Positions 8,054 through 16,830 of a stretch of 64,000 nt of DNA are shown piece by piece (positions within the stretch are counted from its first letter, which is position 1; each line of letters opens with the position of its first letter). A model generated the notes under the pieces. The model saw only the letters and a list, made by a program, of their open reading frames with translations. It did not search any database and had not been told where the DNA came from. The position numbers and the translations under genes are program-made. The stretch covers positions 124,001 through 188,000 of the forward strand of contig NZ_WFLK01000010.1 of NCBI RefSeq assembly GCF_009208565.1. Direction: 5' to 3'. Origin of the DNA: Janthinobacterium aquaticum. Lineage in GTDB: Bacteria > Pseudomonadota > Gammaproteobacteria > Burkholderiales > Burkholderiaceae_D.

Positions 8054-9352
8054 CTATTGAGAAAACCCCTGGTAATACTCGGGTGCATCGTGCCGCAAGC
8101 CCCACCACGGCAGATAAACATGGTTGCCGCCGCGCGCGCGAAACCATGGCTGGTCGTGCCGGATCGGCCGCACCACGGCGGGCGGCGCCACCACCAGCGC
8201 CACCGGCTTGTCCAGCTCACTGGTGCCGGCCACCAGCACCGGTTTGCCGAAGTGGTGCGCGTACGCGATGCCCAGTGCGACATTGGTCAGCGCCGTGCCA
8301 GCACCGGTTTCGCCCAGCAGCGCAGTCAGATTAAAGCTCTGCTTTAGAAAGTCGAATTCCGGTAGCTGCATGGTCAGCGTTTGCGCCAGTGAGCCGATGC
8401 GCTCGGATGAGTCTTTATCCACATTGCCGGCATCGTGAATCACAAAGCCGATATCGGTATCAGCCTTGCCGACATTGGCCGCCGCTTCCGCAATCGCTGC
8501 CGTCCATGCCTGCACCAGGCGTGGCGGCTCACTTTTTTTCAGTTGGAAGTCAGTGATGGACTTGCTGCTCGGATAACCCAGCCAGGCCAGCGGTGCGCGC
8601 TCGGTTTTATAGCCAGGCCCGGCCAGCACCAGCAGCACCAGGTTCTCATTGATCTGCCGGTCCTTGGGCCGGCTCGGCGCATCCCAGTTCATGGCCCAGA
8701 CAGTTTCGTTCGGATGCTTTTGCAGGTAGTCGAGTGCAGCGGACAAGGAAGTAAAGCCGGCATTGGGGCCACCCATGGTTACGCGTACGTCTGGCGGCGT
8801 GGCGCGAGTCCAGAGGGAAGGAGAACCCTTTCTGCCGATCGAAAAAGTATTTTGCACGTAGTCTTGCAGAAACACTGCCGACTCCTCTGGATCAAGTTTC
8901 CCTTCCGGTAGTGCACATTCAATATGAATACCTGCCAGTTCACGCCAGCGTGAGCGATCTTTATCCGAGTGGACGTTATAAAAATACCCGGGATCCATAT
9001 AGTAAATATCGTGAAACAAAGTGATCACTTCCCGGATGTATTTGCGGTAGTAGCCGCGAAATGTTTCACTTCCTTCGTTACCGCCAACAACCGGCGAAAC
9101 GGCCTGCAATTTGGTGTATTTGTCAGGTTTGGCTTTGACCATATCGTCATCAGCATTGGGCTGAACCAAACCCAAGGTCCAAAGCAACTGCCACTGCGCC
9201 GGGTAATCGCGGCGTTGCAAAGGATTCAGCCACTGCAGTCCGACGACCTGCGCCATAAAAGGCGTAGCTTGTAGCTCCTCACTTGCCTTTGCAGGCGTAT
9301 TAAGGGAAACAATGCTCAGTAGCGCAATAAGAAAAAATAAGCGCGCCGTCAT
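8054..9352 (-). CDS. DUF2875 protein, Tla3-like T6SS adaptor, copy 2 (secretory signal peptide)
   Basis: The 432-residue protein has a cleavable-type signal (MTARLFFLIALLSIVSLN..., cleavage near AKA-SEE). From MAQVVG onward it is almost identical to the upstream copy (only scattered substitutions over roughly 400 residues). DUF2875 proteins beside tle3 genes include Tla3, the adaptor that hands Tle3 lipase to a VgrG in Pseudomonas aeruginosa; I assign this one by that family and context. Its ATG overlaps the stop of the upstream copy (ATGA), so the two are translationally coupled. It lacks the lipobox of the other copy and should be soluble in the periplasm. Confidence 0.78.
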   Translation of the reverse strand: MTARLFFLIALLSIVSLNTPAKASEELQATPFMAQVVGLQWLNPLQRRDYPAQWQLLWTLGLVQPNADDDMVKAKPDKYTKLQAVSPVVGGNEGSETFRGYYRKYIREVITLFHDIYYMDPGYFYNVHSDKDRSRWRELAGIHIECALPEGKLDPEESAVFLQDYVQNTFSIGRKGSPSLWTRATPPDVRVTMGGPNAGFTSLSAALDYLQKHPNETVWAMNWDAPSRPKDRQINENLVLLVLAGPGYKTERAPLAWLGYPSSKSITDFQLKKSEPPRLVQAWTAAIAEAAANVGKADTDIGFVIHDAGNVDKDSSERIGSLAQTLTMQLPEFDFLKQSFNLTALLGETGAGTALTNVALGIAYAHHFGKPVLVAGTSELDKPVALVVAPPAVVRPIRHDQPWFRARGGNHVYLPWWGLRHDAPEYYQGFSQ

Positions 9353-10692
9353 TGTGAAAACCCCTGGTAATACTCGGGAGCATCGTGCCGCAAGCCCCAC
9401 CACGGCAGATAGACATGGTTGCCGCCGCGTGCGCGAAACCATGGCTGGTCGTGCCGGATCGGCCGTACCACGGCAGGCGGCGCCACCACCAGCGCTACCG
9501 GCTTGTCCAGCTCGCTGGTGCCGGCCACCAGCACCGGCTTGCCGAAGTGATGCGCGTACGCAATGCCCAGCGCGACATTGGTCAGGGCCGTGCCGGCACC
9601 GGTTTCGCCCAGCAGCGCAGTCAGGTTAAAGCTCTGCTTTAGAAAGTCGAATTCCGGCAGCTGCATCGTTACGGTTTGCGCCAGCGCACCAATCCGCTCG
9701 GATGAGTCTTTATCCACATTGCCGGCATCGTGGATGACATAGCCAATATCGGTATCGGCCTTGCCGACATTGGCCGCCGCTTCCGCAATCGCTGCCGTCC
9801 ATGCCTGCACCAGGCGTGGCGGCTCACTTTTTTTCAGTTGGAAGTCAGTGATGGACTTGCTGCTCGGATAACCCAGCCAGGCCAGCGGTGCGCGCTCGGT
9901 TTTATAGCCAGGCCCGGCCAGCACCAGCAGCACCAGGTTCTCATTGATCTGCCGGTCCTTGGGCCGACTCGGCGCATCCCAGTTCATGGCCCAGACAGTT
10001 TCATTTGGATGACTTTGCAGGTAGTCGAGGGCAGCGGACAAGGAAGTAAAGCCGGCATTGGGTCCGCCCATGGTCACGTGTACGTCTGGCGGCGTGTCGC
10101 GAGTCCAGAGCGAAGGAGAACCCTTTCTGCCGATCGAAAAAGTATTTTGCACGTAGTCTTGCAGAAACACTGCCGACTCCACCGGATCAAGTTTCCCTTC
10201 CGGCAGTGCACATTCAATATGAATACCTGCCAGTTCACGCCAGCGTGAGCGATCTTTATCCGAGTGGACATTATAAAAATACCCGGGATCCATATAGTAA
10301 ATATCGTGAAATAAAGTGATCACTTTTCGAATGTATTTATGATAGTAACCGCGAAATGTTTCACTTCCTTCGTTACCGCCAGCAACCGGTGAAACGGCCT
10401 GTAATTTGGTATATTTTTCAGGCTTGGCTTTGACCATATCGTCATCAACATTCGGCTGAACCAAACCCAAGGTCCAAAGTAACTGCCACTGCGTCGGGTA
10501 ATCGCGGCGTTGCAAAGGATTCAGCCACTGCACACCAACTACCTGAGCCATATATGGCTTTCCAACCGTACTTTCTGCCTCAGTAATGACAAGAGCTGCC
10601 TGCGCCGATGGAGAGCGAAGTCGCGCGCAGCCAGCTATACACGCCACGATCAGGGTCAAGAGTGAAGCATACAAAAAAATGGTTTTGAACAT
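9349..10692 (-). CDS. DUF2875 protein, Tla3-like T6SS adaptor, copy 1 (lipoprotein signal)
   Basis: The 447-residue protein begins with a lipoprotein signal: a hydrophobic stretch followed by a lipobox ending IAGC near residue 22. The remaining 400 residues are shared with the downstream copy. It follows tle3 by 65 bases, the place where tla3 or an immunity gene is expected. The family is known for loading Tle3 onto the spike; a membrane-anchored version could instead guard the periplasm against the lipase, but that is my inference. No catalytic motif was recognised. Confidence 0.78.
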   Translation of the reverse strand: MFKTIFLYASLLTLIVACIAGCARLRSPSAQAALVITEAESTVGKPYMAQVVGVQWLNPLQRRDYPTQWQLLWTLGLVQPNVDDDMVKAKPEKYTKLQAVSPVAGGNEGSETFRGYYHKYIRKVITLFHDIYYMDPGYFYNVHSDKDRSRWRELAGIHIECALPEGKLDPVESAVFLQDYVQNTFSIGRKGSPSLWTRDTPPDVHVTMGGPNAGFTSLSAALDYLQSHPNETVWAMNWDAPSRPKDRQINENLVLLVLAGPGYKTERAPLAWLGYPSSKSITDFQLKKSEPPRLVQAWTAAIAEAAANVGKADTDIGYVIHDAGNVDKDSSERIGALAQTVTMQLPEFDFLKQSFNLTALLGETGAGTALTNVALGIAYAHHFGKPVLVAGTSELDKPVALVVAPPAVVRPIRHDQPWFRARGGNHVYLPWWGLRHDAPEYYQGFSQ

Positions 10693-10757
10693 TGAATGCT
10701 CTCCTGGTTAACGGCATTTGAATGAAGCAGTAATCGTACGATTGAAAACACGCTACT

Positions 10758-12974
10758 TTATCCATGAGCCATTTCTCCCGACGTAGGCTCGATGCTTCTT
10801 GGCAGGTTTTGACGCTGATCAATGATGGAGTCGGGCATTTTTGCAGCACAGTTATCGCTATCAAGCCATGCAGTCAGGTACAACGCGTTGAGCGTGGCAT
10901 TGGCAAAGTACTCGTTAAATTTTTTCGCAGTTTCTGTGTCATACGCCCACTCCAACAACCTCCAATCCCCCGCCACCCGCAACCTCCTGAGCGCAGCCGG
11001 CTTGATACGGCACACCCCCACCGCCACGTCATAAGCCAGTACTTTTTCAGCATGCATGGGGTTGGTCATAATGGTGGAATGGTCGGTGGCAAAGGTGCCG
11101 ACCTGGTTTTTCATCATTTCCTCGATGCGTGCGCTGCGCCAGTGCATGTAAGCGGCGTCCGGGGTGGCGTTGCGGGTTTCCTGATGTACTGTCTGGCCGG
11201 CGGGGCTGACGCCATCGCGCACGGCTTTGGCGCGGATGGCGGCGCGCTGTTCGTAGCGCAGGCGCGCTTCGTCGGCGGCGGTGCCTTTGGCGCTGTCGTA
11301 TCTGGCAGCCTCTTGCTTGCCCAATTGACCTTGCAGGCCGCCGCGCGGGATTTCGCGGTCGGCGAGAAAATCGTCGCCGGCAGCCCGCTGCTTGCCGGCC
11401 TGGCGCGATTCGCCGGGTGGATCGTAGCCTTCGTCAAATGTTTCGCTATCGCGGTCCAGGCGTCTTGAGCAAGGCAGGAACAAGGGCAAGGCAGGCGCGT
11501 TGATCTCGACCGTCCAATCCTTGTGTGGCGAGGCGTTGGTTGGCTGCTTGAACAGGGTGGTAATAAAAAAGAAGATCGGCGCAAAACCTATGGTCAGGAT
11601 TACCGCACAATTGTTCGGGTTGGCCTCATTGCCCTGCCTGATCGAATACGACGCATATTTTTGCGCAGGAAACCAGAAATCGTTGCCGCCGGCCCTGGGA
11701 CGCCGCCAATGGTCGTTCCAGTAGTGGTAGCGGCCCTGTTTGCCGACCTCGAAACCTTGCGCAAACACGCGCTGCACGCAAACGCCGTCGGCATGAGTAG
11801 CCTGCAGTTCACCGCCTGCTGCGCTGGTCGCATCGGGCGAAAGCGTGCCGGACAGGCCACGCCAGCCGATGCCCTGAATGGCAATCGACGACACCACGAT
11901 ATCGTGCGGATTGCAGTAGATGGTGACGCGCCCGTAGGAGGACTTTTTGCCGCTGCGCGCACTGCCGGCGATGCCGTATTGTTCGCGGTCGCGAGCCGCC
12001 GAAAAGCCATGCCTGGCGTTGCCCATCGCCTGGTCGATCCGTTCATCGGTCTGCGAGGCAGCCAAACTGGCGCGCTGGCGCAGGATATCGAAAAAGTTTT
12101 TCAGCGTGGCGATACGCGCGGCCAGCGTCAGCCTGCCGCTGCTGCCATCGGCCGCACGCAAATTGCCCGATATCCAGTTCTCAGAGAAATTGCTATCGGC
12201 CAGGCTGTACGGCGAATTGCAGATGACATAGTTGTCGGCCACGCAGGGCACGCCGTCCACCGCCGGCAAGCGCTGGCCGAGGAAAGCGGCGGCCATCGAT
12301 ACCATCGTGCCCTGGCTATGGCAGACGATCGTTACCGGCACGTCGGCCTGCTGCTGCCGGATCGCTTCGACCAGTCTGGCCAGCCGGTAGGCAGCCAGCA
12401 CAAAATAGGCACGTGGCGGACAACTGAATACCTGGCGTTCGGGAAACGGGTTCATGTGCTGGATGGTGTTCCACAGGAACAAGCCGTCGGACAAGCCGTC
12501 CTGCCACAAATCGGCCAGCGCGCTGCAGCCGTTGGCGAACGGGCCACCGCCCCAGTAATTTTCTTCGTTCAGATAGATGCCCTTGCCATACTTCTGCAAC
12601 TCCTCGCCCGATGCCTTGTAACCCCAGCGAAAGCGGATCACCGGGGAGAACGTGTTTTCGTCCTGGATCAGGGTATCGGCCGACATGTCCGGATTAACAA
12701 AGCCGTCGGCGGTAATTTCGGCGCCGTAGGCTACCGGTACAAAATCATTGCCGCGCCCGAGGCGATGATTGAGTCCTCGGCACAAGCCCTCTTCGGCCGC
12801 GCCATACCATTCACCATCGGAATTGACGCCATGCACGAAGATAATTACGCCCGGCAAGGGCAGCTGTTCAAACGTATCGATCTGGCTGTGCAGATAATTA
12901 TTGCTGCAGGAAAAAACGCCGACGATATCGATAGCCGGATCGTCGCAAAGCGGTGGGCGTGGATCAAACACCAT
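10758..12974 (-). CDS. tle3: Tle3-type T6SS phospholipase effector (DUF3274-like)
   Basis: The 738-residue protein is an alpha/beta hydrolase of the type VI lipase class. It has an N-terminal FVHGVNSDGEWYG segment (oxyanion region) and a nucleophile elbow VCHSQGT with Ser220. The elbow's first position is Cys rather than the Gly of plain GxSxG. There is no signal peptide, as expected for T6SS cargo. The second ATG (12974) is chosen because GGAGG sits six bases before it; the first ATG (12986) is part of that ribosome site. It lies between vgrG and two DUF2875 genes, the P. aeruginosa vgrG2b-tle3-tla3 arrangement. It should hydrolyse membrane lipids in target cells. Confidence 0.83.
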   Translation of the reverse strand: MVFDPRPPLCDDPAIDIVGVFSCSNNYLHSQIDTFEQLPLPGVIIFVHGVNSDGEWYGAAEEGLCRGLNHRLGRGNDFVPVAYGAEITADGFVNPDMSADTLIQDENTFSPVIRFRWGYKASGEELQKYGKGIYLNEENYWGGGPFANGCSALADLWQDGLSDGLFLWNTIQHMNPFPERQVFSCPPRAYFVLAAYRLARLVEAIRQQQADVPVTIVCHSQGTMVSMAAAFLGQRLPAVDGVPCVADNYVICNSPYSLADSNFSENWISGNLRAADGSSGRLTLAARIATLKNFFDILRQRASLAASQTDERIDQAMGNARHGFSAARDREQYGIAGSARSGKKSSYGRVTIYCNPHDIVVSSIAIQGIGWRGLSGTLSPDATSAAGGELQATHADGVCVQRVFAQGFEVGKQGRYHYWNDHWRRPRAGGNDFWFPAQKYASYSIRQGNEANPNNCAVILTIGFAPIFFFITTLFKQPTNASPHKDWTVEINAPALPLFLPCSRRLDRDSETFDEGYDPPGESRQAGKQRAAGDDFLADREIPRGGLQGQLGKQEAARYDSAKGTAADEARLRYEQRAAIRAKAVRDGVSPAGQTVHQETRNATPDAAYMHWRSARIEEMMKNQVGTFATDHSTIMTNPMHAEKVLAYDVAVGVCRIKPAALRRLRVAGDWRLLEWAYDTETAKKFNEYFANATLNALYLTAWLDSDNCAAKMPDSIIDQRQNLPRSIEPTSGEMAHG

Positions 12975-12995
12975 GCTAGCCTCCATAAAAATGCC

Positions 12996-15737
12996 TCAGG
13001 AACGGCGGCGGAAGAAAAACCCTTTCAACCGTTGCAAATGGTCCGCCATCAGTTGCGGACCACGGCCATCGGCATCGCTTTTGCCCGCAACGGGGCTGTC
13101 GCCTTCGCGCTCGATATGCACGTCCACGCCCTCGACCGGCATGCCATCGCTGGCGCGCAACAGGCGCGGCACGCGGCCCAGGTCGCCAGCATCAAAGGTG
13201 GGCAGTTCGGCCTTCTGGCTGGCCGGACCGTTCCAGTGATGGGCGGCGGTCCGGATCGTCAGCGCCCCCGGGCCGCCCAACTCGACACTACCGCCGGACA
13301 ACTTCAGATAGGCGCCGCCGGTAGTCATCAAAGTGATGTCGTCCTGCGCCATGCCGACCAGGCGCGTGCCGGCAGACAAGCGGATTTCCTTGGCAGCATC
13401 GGCCTGCAGCAGGTCATGCTGGCTTTGCAGCAAAAACTTGCCATGGTGGGCGATCTGCACGATGCCGTCCTCGTGCGCAAACAGCGAGATGCCCTTGCCG
13501 GCATTGACGTTGCAGCGCCGGGCGGCAGTCAGCTGCAGATGCTGCTGGGCCACCAGGTCGATATTTTCACCGGCATGCGCGGCGATGGTGTTGGGCGTGC
13601 CCAGCGCCAGGCCATCGGGCGCGGTGATGACGATCACGGGCTGGTCGGCGGCCAGCGCTTCGGCCAGCCTGGCGCTGGCATCGGCGTCGTGGGCCAGCGC
13701 CTGATGCTGCGCAGCATAGTCGCCCAGCGACCTCGATAAATCCAGGCATTCTTTGGCCAGTGCGCGATGCTCGCTGCTATCGAGCTGGGTGCCGCTGGCC
13801 CCCACCCGCTTCCAGGCAGAAATCAACAAGGAGCGCGCCGTGCGTACGCTGCCGCTGGCGTCGCTGCGCAACTCGAAGCCGTCACCGCGCTGGCGGCCGG
13901 CGCCGTCCACGCGCGGCGTCACCAGATAGCCAAGATTGAGCTGACTGGCCGCATGGTCGCTGGCCAGTTGCGCGCTGATCTGGCCTGGCGTGTCATCCAG
14001 GCACAACTGGTTGCCGCGCGCGCCCCTGACCTCGCGGCTACGCAGGCCGGCCAGATAGCGGTTGCCGGGCAGGCCGCCAAGGCGGCTCAGACCGGGCGGC
14101 GCAGCCGGTGCGTTATACAGCTGGCCGATGATGATCGGCCGGTCCGGGTCGCCACCAAGAAAGTCGACCAGCACTTCGCTGCCGATGCGTGGCAACGTCA
14201 CGCTGCCGCATTGCCCACCGGCGCTCATGTCCGGGCCATTGCCGGCCCAGCTCGACGCTACCCGCACCCAGGCCGAATCACGCTCGCTGTCGGACGCACC
14301 GGAGCCATAGGCATGTGCATGGTCGGATGCGCGGGTGGCAACAAAGCGCACCTTGACGCGGCCCTGCGCATCGCAATGCACTTCTTCATTCTCCGGCCCG
14401 ACCACCAGCGCGCTTTGCAGCCGCACCATCGGCAGATCGCTGCGCGGGTCGTAATCTGGCACGATATCGATGCCGCGCCGCACGCACGTAAAACGGTTGC
14501 GGTAACGCAAAGGCTGGCCATCATCGGGCGGCACCGCGCTGGCATGCATGTGCCATTGACTCTGCGCAAACAGGCGTTCGATACGGGCATCGAGCGACTT
14601 GGGCAGGTTGTTACTGGCCCACCATTCCAGCGCAGTAATGACAAAGCAGCGCTCGTCAGCCGCATGGGTGTCGATCTCGGCGTGCCCCTGCAAGCTGAAC
14701 CACTGCCCGGCGCAGAAGTCGCGCACGCAGCCTTCGCCCTGGAACTGCTTGCTGTCGAAGTCATGACGCGCCATGGCCGCCTGACCCAGCTGGCGATGGT
14801 CGTCGTTGCCGGCGCCGGCTTGCGGCATCTCGACGATATAGTCGTCCAGGCTGGCTGCCAGCCGGTTGCCCAACTCGCCCTGATTTACCGAGCTGACAGT
14901 GCGGGTGGCCATGAAATGGGCGCTGCGCGGATGCGCGTCATCCCAGCTATAGCGCTCCAGCTTGCCCGGCTGCAAGCGCCGTATGGCATTCCAGGCAGTA
15001 ATCGTATCGCGCTCTTCTGTTGCATGATCGCGGTGGTAACGCACCGCGCCGGCAGCGTTCTGCGGCAGGCGGCTAGCGTCGTCAAACAAATGCAGCACCT
15101 GCGGCGGCACGCCGTCCGATGCCTCCTTGCCAGCGGAAAAATACCAGGCAATGCCGCGCCGGCGCAGCAGGCGGCGGATAAAGGCAGCGTCCGACTCATT
15201 GTGCTGCATGATAAAGTCGCGCAGCGGCTGCTGGCGTGCGGTCAGCGCGGGGTCGACCTGCAGCGCCAGGCTGGCAGCGAGCACGCCATTGCCCTGGCGC
15301 CACTCCTCCACCAGCAACTGCACCACTTGCAATTCGCTGCACTGGCGAAACACGCGTGTATTGATGCGCTTTTCCATCAGCGCCAGCGCATCGCGCAGTA
15401 CCAGCTGATAGGTGGCCAGGCCGCCATCGCTTTGTCCCGCGCACGCTTCGGCCACGATGCCGCAGACGCTGTGCAACTGGCCGCAATCAGTGACGATCTG
15501 CAGCTGCGCTGGCACGGCAATAAATTGCTTGAGCGGCAATTGCACCTCGCCCGCCACGCACAAGATGCGGTATTCGACGCCGCCACAAACGGCTTCGCTG
15601 CCACTGGCGCGCTGCGGCAGCAGCAAGTCGTCATTAAGGCCATCGGCATAGGCCAGGCGCAGGCGCAATGGCCGGCTGGCCGTAGTCAGCTCTTTTTCCA
15701 GCGCCAGCCAGTGCATGAAGTCCTGATCGCCGTCCAT
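12996..15737 (-). CDS. vgrG: VgrG spike protein with short C-terminal extension
   Basis: The 913-residue protein has the gp27-like N-terminal part (from about residue 20, including MLVEEW-like and ESDAAFIRRLLRRRGIAWYF segments), the gp5-like OB domain with WVRVASSWAGNGPDM and PRIGSEVLVDFLGGDPDRPII, and a DUF2345 C-terminal needle (about 620-840). After it comes a tail of about 65 residues (GMPVEGVDVHIEREG...) resembling a transthyretin-like fold. Such a fold in VgrG2b of P. aeruginosa is a docking site for Tle3 cargo. The start follows AAGGAGA. tle3 starts 21 bases downstream. The tail ends in a basic FFFRRRS. Confidence 0.93.
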   Translation of the reverse strand: MDGDQDFMHWLALEKELTTASRPLRLRLAYADGLNDDLLLPQRASGSEAVCGGVEYRILCVAGEVQLPLKQFIAVPAQLQIVTDCGQLHSVCGIVAEACAGQSDGGLATYQLVLRDALALMEKRINTRVFRQCSELQVVQLLVEEWRQGNGVLAASLALQVDPALTARQQPLRDFIMQHNESDAAFIRRLLRRRGIAWYFSAGKEASDGVPPQVLHLFDDASRLPQNAAGAVRYHRDHATEERDTITAWNAIRRLQPGKLERYSWDDAHPRSAHFMATRTVSSVNQGELGNRLAASLDDYIVEMPQAGAGNDDHRQLGQAAMARHDFDSKQFQGEGCVRDFCAGQWFSLQGHAEIDTHAADERCFVITALEWWASNNLPKSLDARIERLFAQSQWHMHASAVPPDDGQPLRYRNRFTCVRRGIDIVPDYDPRSDLPMVRLQSALVVGPENEEVHCDAQGRVKVRFVATRASDHAHAYGSGASDSERDSAWVRVASSWAGNGPDMSAGGQCGSVTLPRIGSEVLVDFLGGDPDRPIIIGQLYNAPAAPPGLSRLGGLPGNRYLAGLRSREVRGARGNQLCLDDTPGQISAQLASDHAASQLNLGYLVTPRVDGAGRQRGDGFELRSDASGSVRTARSLLISAWKRVGASGTQLDSSEHRALAKECLDLSRSLGDYAAQHQALAHDADASARLAEALAADQPVIVITAPDGLALGTPNTIAAHAGENIDLVAQQHLQLTAARRCNVNAGKGISLFAHEDGIVQIAHHGKFLLQSQHDLLQADAAKEIRLSAGTRLVGMAQDDITLMTTGGAYLKLSGGSVELGGPGALTIRTAAHHWNGPASQKAELPTFDAGDLGRVPRLLRASDGMPVEGVDVHIEREGDSPVAGKSDADGRGPQLMADHLQRLKGFFFRRRS

Positions 15738-15774
15738 GGTTTCTCCTTGTGCATAGAACTATTGCGTCGACCGC

Positions 15775-16830
15775 TCAGGCCGAACCATCGAAACGCACCA
15801 GATAATGCTGGTCGTCCCGATCTTGCGACGACTGGCCTGCCAGCAAAAAAGCCTCGCGCCCAAGGCTGGTGCTGGCGCCCAGCGTGCAACCGGCGATATC
15901 CTCGCGGCGCAACATCAGACGCACTTCAATGCTGACCGATGGCAGGCCGAACAAGCCCAGCATCTGCCGCAGCGCCAGCGCGCCAGGATGACCCGGTAAA
16001 AAGTCGTTGTATTGCGCGCGCGTCAATGGTCCGAGCACCAGGCGCAGGCGCAGGTCAGCGCGCCGGCATCGCCGGCCCAGCATGGCGCCACCGCCGAGCG
16101 GCGCTGCATCGAAAACCAGGCAGGTTCGCTCACGCACGGGGCGCGTAATCCAGGCGCCGACAAACGGTTGCAGCGTTGTCTGCACGCCAAAGTACTCGGC
16201 CAGTACCGCCTGCATGGCGCTGGCTGTTACCGGTCGATGGCGCAGCACAGCCGCATAGTGGGCCACCGCATGCGCCGGCAGGCCGCCGCGATCTTGCTCT
16301 CGCTTTTGCTCCGGCTCTTGCTCCGGCTTTTGCTCCGGCACCAGCGCGCTGCCGCCAGCAAGCGCCAGTTGCAGTTGCAGATATTCGCCGCCGTGCACGC
16401 CATGGCACTCGATACGGTAGCGCGCCCAGCACTGGTAAAACTGTGCCAGCCCCCGCTGTGACAGGCAATCGAGCCAGGCCAGCACGCTTTCGTTGCCGGT
16501 CTCGCGCGCATGGCGCAGCAAGGTCACCGTGTCATGCAGCGGCAAGGCGCCATGCACGCCCAGGTAACCGACCATGGCGGCGCGCAGATGCACGACCAGC
16601 TCATCATTGTGCTCAAGCCACAGCTGTTCGATCTGCGCCGGCGCAAACGCCAGCGCTGTACTGCCGTGCAGGCGCAGGCAATGCGCAAATGCCTGTGCTT
16701 CATCAATATTGTGCTCGCGCAGCCAGGCCAGCAGCAGGCGCAGCGCCTGGAAAAAATCAAAGCGCGATGGCTGGGCCAGCAAACCGGCGATTACGCCAGT
16801 GTCTGCTGGCCGTTGCGAGGCTGGCAGCAC
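15775..16830 (-). CDS. tssG: T6SS baseplate protein TssG
   Basis: The product (351 residues from GTG at 16830) matches TssG/ImpH: SRFDFFQALRLLL near the N terminus and the C-terminal RLRLVLGPLTRAQYNDFLPG block. TssG forms the baseplate wedge with TssF, TssE and TssK. I choose the GTG because AAAGGAG lies six bases before it; an ATG at 16884 is also in frame, has no clear ribosome site and would deepen the overlap with tssF from 40 to 94 bases. A PEQKPEQEPEQK run near residue 200 is a low-complexity insertion. Confidence 0.9.
   Translation of the reverse strand: MLPASQRPADTGVIAGLLAQPSRFDFFQALRLLLAWLREHNIDEAQAFAHCLRLHGSTALAFAPAQIEQLWLEHNDELVVHLRAAMVGYLGVHGALPLHDTVTLLRHARETGNESVLAWLDCLSQRGLAQFYQCWARYRIECHGVHGGEYLQLQLALAGGSALVPEQKPEQEPEQKREQDRGGLPAHAVAHYAAVLRHRPVTASAMQAVLAEYFGVQTTLQPFVGAWITRPVRERTCLVFDAAPLGGGAMLGRRCRRADLRLRLVLGPLTRAQYNDFLPGHPGALALRQMLGLFGLPSVSIEVRLMLRREDIAGCTLGASTSLGREAFLLAGQSSQDRDDQHYLVRFDGSA

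Noticed and set aside
11523-15935. Long plus-strand open frames opposite tle3 and vgrG
   Set aside because: They mirror the codon structure of the real minus-strand genes in GC-rich DNA, have no family match and no ribosome sites.
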